A stretch of DNA of 41,240 nucleotides from Lysinibacillus macroides (lineage in GTDB: Bacteria; Bacillota; Bacilli; Bacillales_A; Planococcaceae). The stretch's first letter is position 1, and each line of letters starts with the position of its first letter. This document shows, piece after piece, positions 1 to 8,383 of the stretch. Made by a program: the position numbers and the translations under genes. The notes under the pieces are model-generated. The model saw only the letters and a list, made by a program, of their open reading frames with translations. It was not told the DNA's origin and ran no database searches. The stretch lies in the NCBI RefSeq assembly GCF_001281525.1, contig NZ_LGCI01000007.1, positions 1-41,240 on the forward strand, written 5' to 3'.

Positions 1-27
1 CTGAGCCAGGATCAAACTCTCCATAAA
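1..27 (-). rRNA. 16S rRNA, 5' end only (partial)
   Basis: Bases 1-20 are the exact reverse complement of the universal 16S 5' primer site (AGAGTTTGATCCTGGCTCAG). The gene therefore starts near base 25-28 on the minus strand and runs off the left edge. It is the first gene of an rrn operon downstream of bofA, the position rrnA holds in Bacillus subtilis. The exact mature 5' end is not determined. Confidence 0.95.
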
Positions 28-132
28 AAGAAATTTGATGTGCTCAAATTGTTTTGCTGGCATCCATTTTGATGTCCAAAATTTTTGTTTTGTTCACTAG
101 CCAAAGCTAGCTACTTAAAACGTTATTGATTA

Positions 133-156
133 CGTTTTGCTTGTTCAGTTTTCAAG
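133..156 (-). promoter_or_regulatory. rRNA leader boxA-like antitermination region
   Basis: The minus strand reads CTTGAAAACTGAACAAGCAA about 110 bases before 16S. This block is typical of Bacillus rRNA leaders and spacers, where boxA-type sequence loads the Nus antitermination factors. Assignment is by resemblance only. Confidence 0.6.
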
Positions 157-200
157 GTTCATTCATTTGCTATTATTCATTCCTCAATAGCAACTTTTAT

Positions 201-229
201 ATAATATCATGTCTCAAACAAACCGTCAA
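201..229 (-). promoter_or_regulatory. rrn promoter P2 (proximal)
   Basis: On the minus strand, -35 TTGACG (229-224), a 17-base spacer and -10 TATTAT (206-201) form a near-consensus sigma-A promoter about 175 bases before 16S, with A/T-rich sequence upstream, as expected for an rrn operon. Confidence 0.8.
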
Positions 230-281
230 CATAAAAATTATTTATTTTTTGTTTCACGTTGTTATATTAGCGACTTTTATA

Positions 282-309
282 ACTATACCATAATATATTT
301 ATATTGCAA
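282..309 (-). promoter_or_regulatory. possible rrn promoter P1 (distal)
   Basis: On the minus strand, TTGCAA (309-304), a 16-base spacer and TATAGT (287-282) lie about 80 bases upstream of P2, just past the bofA stop. Tandem promoters are usual for Bacillus rrn operons. This one is weaker than P2 by sequence. Confidence 0.5.
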
Positions 310-314
310 GTCTT

Positions 315-587
315 TTATAAAAAAAACATTAAAGCTGTTATTCCTAAAACACCCGGGATGCCTAAAACTGCAATTGTTAGGACGGAAAATAGATTGATTG
401 GTACATTATAGCCTATATAACCAATACCTAAATGAATCATAAACAATAATAGAAAAGCAAAGGCAAAGCGAAACCAAAATACAGATAATCCTTCTAATAT
501 TTTACCTAGCTTGGCATGTCTTATTATTACATAAAGAAAAAGAAGCCCCACAGGAACACAAATACTCATAATTACTAACCATGACAT
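315..587 (-). CDS. bofA: BofA, inhibitor of pro-sigma-K processing
   Basis: This 90-residue, very hydrophobic protein has about three membrane segments. The C-terminal half carries the family hallmark of Ile/Leu/Gly-rich stretches around an N-P-I-N-like turn (VPINLF) and a G-I-P-G-V-L-G-I sequence near the end. In sporulating Bacillaceae, BofA sits in the outer forespore membrane with SpoIVFA and holds the SpoIVFB protease inactive until the sigma-K checkpoint is passed. The order recR-yaaL-bofA-rrn matches B. subtilis exactly, which supports the call as much as the sequence does. The start has a good upstream GGAGG (AAGGAGGTAACC just before ATG). Its presence implies an endospore former. Confidence 0.9.
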   Translation of the reverse strand: MSWLVIMSICVPVGLLFLYVIIRHAKLGKILEGLSVFWFRFAFAFLLLFMIHLGIGYIGYNVPINLFSVLTIAVLGIPGVLGITALMFFL

Positions 588-662
588 ATGGTTACCTCCT
601 TAAATAGAATAACTATGAAAGTTTATGTTTCCTGTTTTGCTTCTATGAATGCTTAAAAAAGG

Positions 663-878
663 CTATTTTAATAATACTTTACGAATTCTAGCTTCCTTAA
701 ATAAATAAAAATGAATGCTTTCTGCTGCTTTTCGATGAGCAATAACCCTAAGATCATAGTCATCCATCAATTCTTCTATGACCTTTGCCTGTTGCAAATC
801 CTCTTTTGTAGATTTGATAAGATTTACAAGCCTATCATCAAATTCTTTCTTTAACTTTCCTTTACTACGGAAGAACAT
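663..878 (-). CDS. yaaL: YaaL family protein (DUF2508)
   Basis: A 71-residue, charged, mostly helical protein with no signal peptide or membrane segment. Its size and its position between recR and bofA identify it as YaaL (DUF2508), a conserved Bacillaceae protein of unknown function. The N-terminus is basic (FFRSKGKLKKEFD) and the middle is heptad-like (LVNLIKSTKEDLQQAKVIEEL), consistent with a short coiled coil. It starts 13 bases after the recR stop, so it is probably cotranscribed with dnaX-ebfC-recR. No function is inferred. Confidence 0.8.
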   Translation of the reverse strand: MFFRSKGKLKKEFDDRLVNLIKSTKEDLQQAKVIEELMDDYDLRVIAHRKAAESIHFYLFKEARIRKVLLK

Positions 879-891
879 ATTAATCCCTCAC

Positions 892-1488
892 TTAAAACTC
901 CCGTCGACCTTCCATGGCCTTCGATAATGTTACCTCATCAGCGTATTCTAAATCTCCGCCTACCGGTAAGCCGTGTGCAATACGTGTTGTGCGAATACCC
1001 GATGGTTTTACAAGTCGAGATATATACATAGCCGTTGCCTCGCCCTCAATTGTTGAGTTCGTAGCTAAAATCAATTCCTGAACACTTTCATCTTGTAAAC
1101 GGACTAGCAAGGAGGCAACGTTAATGTCCTCTGGCCCAATACCATCCATAGGTGAAATAGCACCTTGTAATACATGATACATACCGTTATAATCGCGCAT
1201 TTTTTCCATTGCAATAACATCCTTTGTATCTTGCACAACACAGATAATAGAATGATCACGTTGCTTATCTGCGCAAATATGGCATGGATCGATATCCGTT
1301 ATATTGCCACAGACAGAACAATAGATTAAATTACGTTTAGCATCAATTAATGCCTTCGAGAAAGATAATACATCGTCTTCTTTCATTGATAATACAAAAA
1401 ACGCCAGACGAGCCGCGGTTTTCGGCCCGATACCTGGCAATTTCATAAAACTATCGATTAATTTGGATATTGGTTCTGGGTAGTACAT
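892..1488 (-). CDS. recR: recombination mediator RecR
   Basis: RecR is a ring-forming DNA-binding protein that acts with RecO (and RecF) to load RecA on gapped DNA. The 198-residue length is standard. In order it shows an N-terminal helix-hairpin-helix ([15 protein letters not shown], about residues 17-31), a four-cysteine zinc finger (CSVCG...CHIC, about 57-72), and a Toprim domain starting near [11 protein letters not shown] with the acidic residues expected there. The C-terminus has the usual [12 protein letters not shown] segment. It follows ebfC by 11 bases and precedes yaaL in one operon. Confidence 0.97.
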   Translation of the reverse strand: MYYPEPISKLIDSFMKLPGIGPKTAARLAFFVLSMKEDDVLSFSKALIDAKRNLIYCSVCGNITDIDPCHICADKQRDHSIICVVQDTKDVIAMEKMRDYNGMYHVLQGAISPMDGIGPEDINVASLLVRLQDESVQELILATNSTIEGEATAMYISRLVKPSGIRTTRIAHGLPVGGDLEYADEVTLSKAMEGRREF

Positions 1489-1499
1489 TTAATGACCTC

Positions 1500-1814
1500 C
1501 TAGAATGGAAGGTTTAAGCCTTGTGTGAATTTACCCATTGTTGAGTTTGTTTTTTCTTCTACCTTTTTCAATGCTTCATTTGTCGCAATAACAATCAGAT
1601 CTTGTAGCATTTCAATATCTTCCGGATCTACTACAGATTCATCGAGATTTACTTCTACTACTTCACGTTGACCAGACACAATCACTTTTACCATGCCGCC
1701 GCCAGCAGTGCCTTCAAATTGCTCTGCATTTAACGCTTCTTGTGCTTCCATCATTTCCTTTTGCATTTTTTGCATCTTCTTCATCATACCTTGCATATTT
1801 CCCATTCCACGCAT
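1500..1814 (-). CDS. ebfC: nucleoid-associated protein EbfC/YaaK
   Basis: A 104-residue YbaB/EbfC family protein. It has the methionine- and lysine-rich N-terminal helix ([17 protein letters not shown]), then the glycine-rich strand ([15 protein letters not shown]) and the [13 protein letters not shown] motif. The family forms a tweezer-like dimer that binds DNA and helps organise the nucleoid. It lies between dnaX (21 bases upstream) and recR (11 bases downstream), a nearly universal bacterial trio. The ATG is preceded by TAGGAGGAAAC. Confidence 0.95.
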   Translation of the reverse strand: MRGMGNMQGMMKKMQKMQKEMMEAQEALNAEQFEGTAGGGMVKVIVSGQREVVEVNLDESVVDPEDIEMLQDLIVIATNEALKKVEEKTNSTMGKFTQGLNLPF

Positions 1815-1835
1815 AAATAGTTTCCTCCTAAAAAT

Positions 1836-3620
1836 TTAATCTTCAATCACTTCAACAAAGTTTTTACCAAATAACTTTTCTGCCTCTGTCACAAGAGGAT
1901 CCTGCGAGGCGAGAGGCTGAGCATCATCAATAAATGGTTCTTCTGGCATTTCAGCTAGTGGTGGCTCTAATAGCTCCTCCCCATGCTCTGAAGCAGTTGT
2001 TACTTTCTTTTGCTGCAAACCATGATCACGAATAAACTCTTCACGCATCTTTAACCAAGATTCCTCTGGTATACACAGCATCTCGTACATTGTACCACTT
2101 TGCCCAGCAATCAGTTGTGTAAAGTGGGCCTTTAAAGACTGATTATCAGCAACCATTTGGCAATGAATATCATACTTGAATTTTAACACAAAAGCACTTG
2201 AAGATGCCGCAACAGGTTCAGCTTCTGCTAAAAGAGCGGATTGCGATTTTTGCATTTGGCTTAACGCTTGTGCCCATACTGACTTAATGCGTTGTACATC
2301 TTGCTTGGTAGCATCTTTTAGTACCTCTTGGATACGGCCAGTTGGTGCTTTATAACCGTTTGGACTTTTCGCACGTGGTCGTTGCTCTTTTGGAGCTTGT
2401 GTTGCTGGTGGAGTTGCCCCTGTTTGTAATTGTAAAGATAGTTGTTGAACCATCTGCTCAAGTGCTACAATTTTATGAGCGAGTTCTGGACTTAACGCCA
2501 TTTCGTTTGTTGCAGCACTCTGGTTTGCGCCCACTCCCGAAAACTGCACCATTTTCAGTAATGCTGTTTCTAAGTAGATCTTCGTATGGTGAGAGAATCG
2601 CATTTCTTGTTGGGTTTTTGCAAGTATATCTATATAACCATAGAGCATATCTGGTGCAAATTCATGCGCTAGTGTAAATACACGCTCTTCCGGTGACACA
2701 AGCTCTAATAACTCAGCTAAATCATCACTTGTCTGTAGTAATAATAAATCACGGAAAAATGTAATTAAATCTTCCGAGAGGCGGAGTGGGTCCTTGCCAT
2801 CTGCAATTAACTGCTCTAAAAGTGCCAGCATTTGTGCAACATCTTTCGCTTTGAGTGCTTCAGCTAAATCATAAAAAATATCCTGACTGATAGAGCCTGT
2901 AACAAGTAAGGTATCCTCAAGCTTTAATTTTTCCCCGCTGAACGAAACTACTTGGTCTAATAAGCTTAATGCATCACGCATTCCTCCTGCAGCTGCTTGC
3001 GCTATCACCTTTAAGCCTTGTTCTTCGTAGGGTAACGCAATATCTTCTAAGACCACTTTCATCCGTTCAATAATATCATTAGTTGAAAGTCGCTTAAAAT
3101 CGAAGCGCTGACAACGTGAAATAATGGTTGCTGGCAACTTATGAGGCTCTGTCGTTGCTAAAATAAATACAGCATGAGGGGGTGGTTCTTCTAATGTTTT
3201 TAACAGGGCGTTAAAGGCACTTGTAGAAAGCATATGCACTTCATCGATGATATACACCTTGTACCTACTACTTGCAGGTGCAAAGCGCACTTTTTCTATA
3301 ACATCCCTAATCTCTTCAACACGTGAATTCGAAGCTGCATCAAATTCAATAACATCTGGGTGAGAGCCCTCTGTAATACTTAGACAAGTAGCGCATTCAT
3401 TACAAGGTTCCTTAGATGGTGCATGTTCACAATTTAAAGCTTTAGCAAAGATTTTAGCTGTACTAGTCTTTCCTGTACCACGTGGCCCAGAAAATAGGTA
3501 GGCATGGGTTGTTTTATTCGCTAGGAGAGCATTTTGTAGCGTTCTTTTGACATGTGCTTGGCCAGACATTTCACGAAAAGATTGTGGTCGATACACACGG
3601 TAAAATGCTTGATACGTCAC
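1836..3620 (-). CDS. dnaX: DNA polymerase III subunits gamma/tau
   Basis: DnaX is the ATPase of the clamp loader and links the polymerases at the fork. The 594-residue protein shows Walker A GPRGTGKT (residues 45-52), a cysteine zinc site (C...C..C..C, about 64-79), Walker B IIDEVHML, the T-L-E-E-P-P sensor region and the arginine finger in SRCQRF. A lid and collar follow, and then a variable C-terminal tau domain containing a Pro/Gln/Lys-rich linker. The length fits a full tau protein. I see no slippery frameshift site, as expected for Bacillus. It starts the dnaX-ebfC-recR-yaaL-bofA run just downstream of the SRP RNA gene. Confidence 0.97.
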   Translation of the reverse strand: MTYQAFYRVYRPQSFREMSGQAHVKRTLQNALLANKTTHAYLFSGPRGTGKTSTAKIFAKALNCEHAPSKEPCNECATCLSITEGSHPDVIEFDAASNSRVEEIRDVIEKVRFAPASSRYKVYIIDEVHMLSTSAFNALLKTLEEPPPHAVFILATTEPHKLPATIISRCQRFDFKRLSTNDIIERMKVVLEDIALPYEEQGLKVIAQAAAGGMRDALSLLDQVVSFSGEKLKLEDTLLVTGSISQDIFYDLAEALKAKDVAQMLALLEQLIADGKDPLRLSEDLITFFRDLLLLQTSDDLAELLELVSPEERVFTLAHEFAPDMLYGYIDILAKTQQEMRFSHHTKIYLETALLKMVQFSGVGANQSAATNEMALSPELAHKIVALEQMVQQLSLQLQTGATPPATQAPKEQRPRAKSPNGYKAPTGRIQEVLKDATKQDVQRIKSVWAQALSQMQKSQSALLAEAEPVAASSSAFVLKFKYDIHCQMVADNQSLKAHFTQLIAGQSGTMYEMLCIPEESWLKMREEFIRDHGLQQKKVTTASEHGEELLEPPLAEMPEEPFIDDAQPLASQDPLVTEAEKLFGKNFVEVIED

Positions 3621-3705
3621 GGTTTCCCTCTCCCCTTCTCCATTAAATAGAATAGTTTTATTATAGCATTTGCTTCCTTATATATAAAATGAAGTGATGA
3701 CATTA

Positions 3706-3745
3706 AAAATAAAAACGCATCCACCTAATAAGTAGGCGGATGCGT
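3706..3745 (-). terminator. Rho-independent terminator of scr
   Basis: On the minus strand a 12-bp stem (ACGCATCCGCCT pairing with AGGTGGATGCGT, one G-U pair) with a 7-base A/T loop is followed by a U-rich tract. It lies about 20 bases past the 3' end of the SRP RNA and before dnaX, separating the two transcripts. Confidence 0.85.
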
Positions 3746-3762
3746 TGAATTGGCAATTTTAT

Positions 3763-4032
3763 GCCGTGCACCTTTCCTTGACAGCCGCACATAAGCGTTA
3801 CTCTTGTCGTTAGCTCAGATTAGGCAACCCCGCGGCACATGAATAAGGCCACTTAATGCTGCTTCCTTCCGGACCTGACATGGTTCATGGGTATCCATTG
3901 CGCAGGACCCAATCGTCAACACTACGTGCAAAAGGCAGACCAAACAATACGGACAGCCTCGAAAAAGGAATTCAGTCTCGCTAGAGCGGATTGCGAGTTA
4001 CAGGACACCGCTACCTTCCCACCTAGCACGGC
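3763..4032 (-). ncRNA. scr: SRP RNA (scRNA, Bacillus long type)
   Basis: This is the RNA of the signal recognition particle, which binds Ffh and directs membrane-protein targeting. The conserved domain IV apical segment is visible on the minus strand (ATGTCAGGTCCGGAAGGAAG near 3880-3861). The two ends, GCCGTGC (4032-4026) and GCACGGC (3769-3763), are exactly complementary and close the Alu-type long form. This gives about 270 nt, close to the B. subtilis scRNA. It sits immediately upstream of dnaX as in B. subtilis. The true ends could differ by a base or two. Confidence 0.95.
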
Positions 4033-4039
4033 AATAACT

Positions 4040-4068
4040 AGTATACTGACTGTTTGTATAAATTGCAA
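4040..4068 (-). promoter_or_regulatory. sigma-A promoter of scr
   Basis: On the minus strand, TTGCAA (4068-4063), a 17-base spacer and TATACT (4045-4040) sit 7 bases before the deduced 5' end of the SRP RNA, so position and sequence agree. Confidence 0.8.
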
Positions 4069-4168
4069 CTTAATACGCAAATTATTTATTTCCAATTTAC
4101 TTTGGATCAATTTGAAATTCTTTAATTAAATATATTGACGTATACTTTTAATTATGTTAAATTTACTT

Positions 4169-4197
4169 TTGTCGATAAGACAACTGAGTTATATACT
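4169..4197 (+). promoter_or_regulatory. promoter of tRNA-Ser
   Basis: TTGTCG (4169-4174), 17 bases, TATACT (4192-4197). The mature tRNA begins at 4212, leaving a short 5' leader. A second candidate (TTGACG at 4135-4140, 17 bases, TAAATT) lies just upstream. Confidence 0.7.
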
Positions 4198-4211
4198 ATG
4201 TTATATACTAT

Positions 4212-4304
4212 GGAGGTATACCCAAGTCTGGCTGAAGGGATCGGTCTTGAAAACCGACAGGCGGGTAACACCGCGCGGGGGTTCGAATCCCTCTACCTCC
4301 TCCA
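4212..4304 (+). tRNA. tRNA-Ser (anticodon UGA), CCA encoded
   Basis: A class II tRNA of 93 bases. The acceptor stem GGAGGTA pairs with TACCTCC, the anticodon stem-loop TCGGT-CTTGAAA-ACCGA gives anticodon TGA, there is a long variable arm (about GGCGGGTAACACCGC) and a T loop TTCGAAT. CCA is encoded at 4302-4304. The discriminator base (4301) is T, whereas bacterial serine tRNAs usually have G there. It is divergent from scr and read by SerRS, whose gene lies elsewhere in this window. Confidence 0.95.
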
Positions 4305-4315
4305 GCTTTTAAATC

Positions 4316-4343
4316 CGACTACATATGTAGCCGTTTTTTTTTT
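4316..4343 (+). terminator. probable terminator of tRNA-Ser
   Basis: A short hairpin (CG-A-CTAC, loop ATAT, GTAG-C-CG with one mismatch) is followed by a run of ten T. The stem is weak but the T-run and position fit termination of the single-tRNA transcript. Confidence 0.6.
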
Positions 4344-4391
4344 GCTTAAATTTATAAAAATGCTCTATTTAGATAAGTCAGCTTGATTCAT

Positions 4392-6011
4392 TCATTTTTC
4401 TAAAATATTGACTAATAATCCCTCTTTAGAAGCTGCTGTTGTTGAAGGAGCAAGTAATGTTGGTACTTCCCCTAATTGCCAATTCAATGTATAGACACTA
4501 TTTGAAATGCCTTGATGTCTAAGAATGAATACTTGATTGCGCTGCACTGCCTTCAATTTATACCAATCTTTTATTAAAGTGAGCTCCTCTAGCCATCTAT
4601 TAAATTCCCTTTCCCCGCCTATTACAATATAAATTCGATCAGCATCAATCTCTAATATTCGATTAAAGCTAATATCGATTCTTCGAAGATTGGTATGTAT
4701 CTCTGTTGTCTCTAACATAAGTTTAGAAGGTGCAAATGGCATAACGTCATAAAATATTGGAAAAAACCTTGAGGCGTGTACCCAAACCTTTTGTTCATCG
4801 AGACGAATAATGGTAGCTGTCTGCGTGAATGGAAATTGAGTGGTACACCATTTTTTCACTAGCTGCCTAGTTTGTTCATACTGTGCTAAATAAGCACTGG
4901 CTTCCTTCACCTTTCCCAATACCCTAGCTATTCTTAATAGACGTTCATTAGGATGTATATCCCAAGGTATCACAATAACCGGTGCAAGCTGTTCAATTTT
5001 TAGTAGCTCTTCTTTACTCATAAAATCAGAAGCAATAATAATATCTGGTTGCAGCTCCTTAAGTATCTTTACATCACAATTCACATCTCCTATGCTTACA
5101 ATACCAGAAATAGGTGTTTGTAATTGTCGTATTGTTGTCTGCAATGCACCAATAGGTGTCACTCCCAAAGCAAGCATTTCTCCAGCATAATACATTGTGA
5201 CAATTTTAGAATTCAAATGTCTGAGGCGAACGTATTCTTTTGGAGAGCAGCCTACATTTTGTTTAAAACATCTAGTAAAATAATGTACATCGTTAATACC
5301 AATTTTATAGGATATTTTATGGACAGGATCATCTGTTTCAAGCAGTAACTCTTTAGAGCGATTAATACGATAATGATTTATATAATTTATAGGAGTTTTA
5401 CCAGTTAATTTTTTAAAAACTCTTGTATACTGACGAATACTTATATTCGCTTGTTGGGCTAGTTGAATGGTTGTAAGTTTCTCCATGTAATGTTGATGAA
5501 TATAAGAAATTGTGCGCTTGACCTCTAAAACGGAATCGCCTAATTCCTGATTAAATTGACAAGCCTCTATCACACGTAACAGCATTTGTTGAAATAAAAG
5601 TTGAGCTTTAAAGCGTTTCAACGTATCTGTTTCCGCTAGGCTATTATACAATTCATCTAAATCATTCACTAAGCTAGCAAATGGTTTGATACGAATTGAC
5701 TTACCTCCCCATTCTGATATATCCTCTGACACCTGATTAGAGCTTACTTGCTGAAATTGAATAATATATCCTTGTGATTCCTTGTCCTCACCTATCATTT
5801 GAAATGAATGCTCACATGAGAGGAGGATACTATCTCCTTTGAGCAATAACAAATCATCTAACAATGAACATTTTATCCTACCCTTGGTAATAACGAGGAG
5901 ACAATAATAGGCTGCCTCCCCATAAAAAGAAACTTCCTGAGCTTTTAAGCTAAACTGGGTCATTGTAGACATGTAAAAGAGATATGGTGTTATCTTCCTT
6001 TCATTTTTCAT
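4392..6011 (-). CDS. AraC-family regulator fused to a siderophore-binding domain (Btr-like)
   Basis: A 539-residue protein in three parts: an N-terminal sensing region (about 1-150), a double helix-turn-helix AraC domain (about 165-265, with IRQYTRVFKKLTGKTP and CFKQNVGCSPKEYV), and a periplasmic-binding-protein fold without a signal peptide (about 268-525, starting MYYAGEMLALGVTPIG). B. subtilis Btr (YbbB) has this architecture and activates feuABC when it binds ferric bacillibactin in the cytoplasm. By analogy this protein would sense an internalised siderophore. Its binding domain resembles that of the lipoprotein at 7364-8344 of the same operon (compare GEMLALGVTPIG with GELLALNTKPVG), which suggests a shared ligand. 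The ligand is not known. It is the last gene of the operon, 10 bases after the monooxygenase. Confidence 0.85.
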   Translation of the reverse strand: MKNERKITPYLFYMSTMTQFSLKAQEVSFYGEAAYYCLLVITKGRIKCSLLDDLLLLKGDSILLSCEHSFQMIGEDKESQGYIIQFQQVSSNQVSEDISEWGGKSIRIKPFASLVNDLDELYNSLAETDTLKRFKAQLLFQQMLLRVIEACQFNQELGDSVLEVKRTISYIHQHYMEKLTTIQLAQQANISIRQYTRVFKKLTGKTPINYINHYRINRSKELLLETDDPVHKISYKIGINDVHYFTRCFKQNVGCSPKEYVRLRHLNSKIVTMYYAGEMLALGVTPIGALQTTIRQLQTPISGIVSIGDVNCDVKILKELQPDIIIASDFMSKEELLKIEQLAPVIVIPWDIHPNERLLRIARVLGKVKEASAYLAQYEQTRQLVKKWCTTQFPFTQTATIIRLDEQKVWVHASRFFPIFYDVMPFAPSKLMLETTEIHTNLRRIDISFNRILEIDADRIYIVIGGEREFNRWLEELTLIKDWYKLKAVQRNQVFILRHQGISNSVYTLNWQLGEVPTLLAPSTTAASKEGLLVNILEK

Positions 6012-6021
6012 GATACATCAC

Positions 6022-7350
6022 CTACTGATAAGTATTTTCAGGACAAGCAAGACCTAAATTTTCTCGTAATGTGCTTCCTTCATAGTCCTTTCGGAAAATG
6101 CCCCGTTCTTGTAAAGCTGGAATAACATGATCTACAAAATCGTCTAGGCCTGATGGTAAAATATGTGGAATAAATATAAAACCATCTGCACCTTCTTTTC
6201 TTAACCACTTCTCCATTTGATCAGCTATTTGCATAGGCGTTCCAACGAGCAGAAGATGACCAGTATTGGCCTCTAAATAAGTATAAAGTTCACGAATTGT
6301 TTTCCAACCCTTTTGCTCTGCTAGTTCTTTTAGTTTTCTATATTTCCCATTTATATCGCTACTGGATACTTCAGGTAGTGTATCATCTAGTGAAAGATCG
6401 CCAATATCTATTCCTAATAAATAAGCTAAGCGATCACGTCGAATATCTTCTAATCGTTCTAATTCCTGTATATATCGCTGCTTTTCATATGCCTCTTTTG
6501 CTGTTTTTCCAACAATTATTTGTAAACCTGGCATTATTAAAAGATCATTTTTGCCTCGCCCATATCTACCTAATCTACTTTTGACATTCTGATAAAATGC
6601 TTGTGCTTCAGATAGTGTATTTAACATGGTAAAAATAATATCGGCAGAACGTGCCGCTCGCTCCTTAAAAGCATCTGATTGCCCTGCCTGTATAATGACG
6701 GGATGACCCTGCGGTGGTCTGGCAACATTTAATGGTCCTTTTACAGAAAACCATTCACTTTCATGGTTTACAGCATGTATTTTTTCCGGATGTGCAAATA
6801 TACCCGTGGTTTTATTTGCTACAATCGCGTCATTTCCCCAACTGTCCCATAAGGATTTCACAATATCTACAAACAGAGCAGAATGTTTGTCCCTTTCATC
6901 ACTTGTAGGCCGATGATCCATTTTGAAATTACTAGCCTCAGAATCCCCCCTAGATGTCACAACATTCCAAGATGCACGTCCTTTACTGAGGTGATCTAGG
7001 GAGGCTAGCATTCGTGCAACATGATACGGTTCATTATAGGTTGTAGATAGAGTAGCTGCTAATCCAATATGCTCACTGACTGCTGACATAGCTGAGAGTA
7101 AAGTGATTGGCTCAAGCCATACATTAACAGTATGTGCAAATTCTTCAGGAGAGGTTGCAGAAACGCGGTATTGATCTGGCTGAAATACATAATCTAGCTT
7201 TCCTTGCTCGGCCTTTTTTATTAACTGCTTATACAATTGCCCTGGCTCCTCTAAATACAAGTTTGCAGAGGGATGTCTCCAGCCTCCGCTAGCAGCTCTG
7301 GGTGCAATAAGAGTTGTCGCTAATTTTAACGTTTTTTTATCGACGTTCAT
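6022..7350 (-). CDS. LLM-class flavin monooxygenase, NtaA/SnaA/DszA family
   Basis: A 442-residue flavin-dependent oxidoreductase of the bacterial luciferase-like superfamily, in the subgroup of nitrilotriacetate monooxygenase component A. Visible features are the N-terminal GGWRHP block, DYVFQPDQY, the N-V-V-T-S segment (SWNVVTSRGDSEASNF), the HP-x-I-I-Q-A-G-Q-S-D strand and the C-terminal GADGFIFIPHILPSGLDDFVDHVIP motif region. These enzymes use FMNH2 from a separate reductase and oxidise C-N or C-S bonds. No reductase gene is seen nearby. Being between a siderophore-binding lipoprotein and a Btr-like regulator behind a Fur box, it may open or modify an iron chelator or siderophore. That substrate is inference. 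Confidence 0.85.
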   Translation of the reverse strand: MNVDKKTLKLATTLIAPRAASGGWRHPSANLYLEEPGQLYKQLIKKAEQGKLDYVFQPDQYRVSATSPEEFAHTVNVWLEPITLLSAMSAVSEHIGLAATLSTTYNEPYHVARMLASLDHLSKGRASWNVVTSRGDSEASNFKMDHRPTSDERDKHSALFVDIVKSLWDSWGNDAIVANKTTGIFAHPEKIHAVNHESEWFSVKGPLNVARPPQGHPVIIQAGQSDAFKERAARSADIIFTMLNTLSEAQAFYQNVKSRLGRYGRGKNDLLIMPGLQIIVGKTAKEAYEKQRYIQELERLEDIRRDRLAYLLGIDIGDLSLDDTLPEVSSSDINGKYRKLKELAEQKGWKTIRELYTYLEANTGHLLLVGTPMQIADQMEKWLRKEGADGFIFIPHILPSGLDDFVDHVIPALQERGIFRKDYEGSTLRENLGLACPENTYQ

Positions 7351-7363
7351 ATCTATCTACCCC

Positions 7364-8344
7364 CTATTGTTCCAGTAACTGAAATACTTCATCTAATGCC
7401 CAATCGAATGTTGTTACATCCTTAATGGATATGCGATTCTGTATTTCATAAACCTTATTGTTTTTCACAGCAGGTAGGTATTTCCATATTCTGCTATTTT
7501 GAATATTTTCCAGAATAGCTCTTGATTCATCATCATTAACAATAAGGAAAATTCGATCAGCATTAAATTCTGGTAATAGCTCTAAAGAAACTACTTGGGG
7601 AGCAAATGCTTCATCCTTCTGAAGCTCTTTTTGTTTATCTGTCAATTCAAACTCATAGGCATCAAAGATAGTTGGGAATGTATCGCTATGGTATAAATAG
7701 ATATCTTTTAATGCAAATTGGATCACAAGTGCCTTTTCTCCTTGTTCCTTAAGATTAGCTGCTTTAACGCGTATTTTTTTAACACGTTCTTGATAAGCAG
7801 TAATCCATTGCTTAGCTTGCTCCTGTTTATTCATAATTTCTCCTACGTCTCTCAAAGTTTGGAAGGGGTCACCAAAAAAGGCTGTTGCTACTGTCGGTGC
7901 AATTTTACTATACTGCTCAAGCTCTTCTGCTGTTGCCTTAGCATATACTAAAATTAAATCTGGCTGCAAAGATAGCACTTTTTCATAATCTCCCATAACA
8001 CCTTCACCAACAATTTCAATATCCTTTTGCTCCTCTTCAGAATAGAAACGTAGTAAATTTTTTGTTGAACCAACTGGCTTTGTATTTAACGCTAGTAATT
8101 CACCCACTGACCATAGGGCTACGACTCTTTGTGGTTTATTAGGGATGGTAACCTCTCTTCCTAATACATCCGTATATTGACGTGTTTTTATAGACTCTGC
8201 CTCCTTATTTTCTGCCATTTTTTCAGGCTCTCCCTCTTCTAACTTCTGGCTAGATGTTGTATCGTTAGTACCGCATGCTGATAAAGAGAGTAACATCATA
8301 ATGATTACTGCGTAAAAAGTAGATACTTTTAATAATTTACTCAT
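7364..8344 (-). CDS. iron-siderophore ABC transporter substrate-binding lipoprotein
   Basis: A 326-residue FecB/FhuD-type binding protein. I set the start at the ATG at 8344 (23 codons inside the longest frame) because AGGAGG lies 7 bases before it and a lipoprotein signal follows at once, with lipobox LSAC and modified Cys24. A Ser/Glu/Lys-rich linker leads to the binding fold (RVVALWSVGELLALNTKPVG, then DLILVYAK and an EFNADRIFLIV segment near the end). It should capture a ferric siderophore at the outer face of the membrane. Genes for permease and ATPase are not adjacent, so it must share a transporter encoded elsewhere. It is the first gene of a three-gene minus-strand operon controlled by the Fur box just upstream. 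Confidence 0.9.
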   Translation of the reverse strand: MSKLLKVSTFYAVIIMMLLSLSACGTNDTTSSQKLEEGEPEKMAENKEAESIKTRQYTDVLGREVTIPNKPQRVVALWSVGELLALNTKPVGSTKNLLRFYSEEEQKDIEIVGEGVMGDYEKVLSLQPDLILVYAKATAEELEQYSKIAPTVATAFFGDPFQTLRDVGEIMNKQEQAKQWITAYQERVKKIRVKAANLKEQGEKALVIQFALKDIYLYHSDTFPTIFDAYEFELTDKQKELQKDEAFAPQVVSLELLPEFNADRIFLIVNDDESRAILENIQNSRIWKYLPAVKNNKVYEIQNRISIKDVTTFDWALDEVFQLLEQ

Positions 8345-8364
8345 GTTCAAACCTCCTATATATT

Positions 8365-8383
8365 GATAACGATTATCATTATC
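8365..8383 (-). promoter_or_regulatory. Fur box upstream of the siderophore operon
   Basis: The minus strand reads GATAATGATAATCGTTATC, one base off the classical 19-bp Fur consensus, 20 bases before the lipoprotein start codon. It predicts repression in iron-replete cells. The site lies in the divergent region shared with the histidine kinase gene but is close only to the minus-strand operon. Confidence 0.92.

Noticed and set aside
2342..2677. 111-codon plus-strand ORF inside dnaX
   Set aside because: It is antisense to dnaX, which has full family motifs, and shows no ribosome-binding site or recognisable protein.
3887..4129. ORFs on both strands over the SRP RNA
   Set aside because: The region is the SRP RNA gene, with matching ends and promoter. 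Open frames there are incidental.
4135..4386. 83-codon ORF across the tRNA
   Set aside because: It runs through tRNA-Ser and its terminator.
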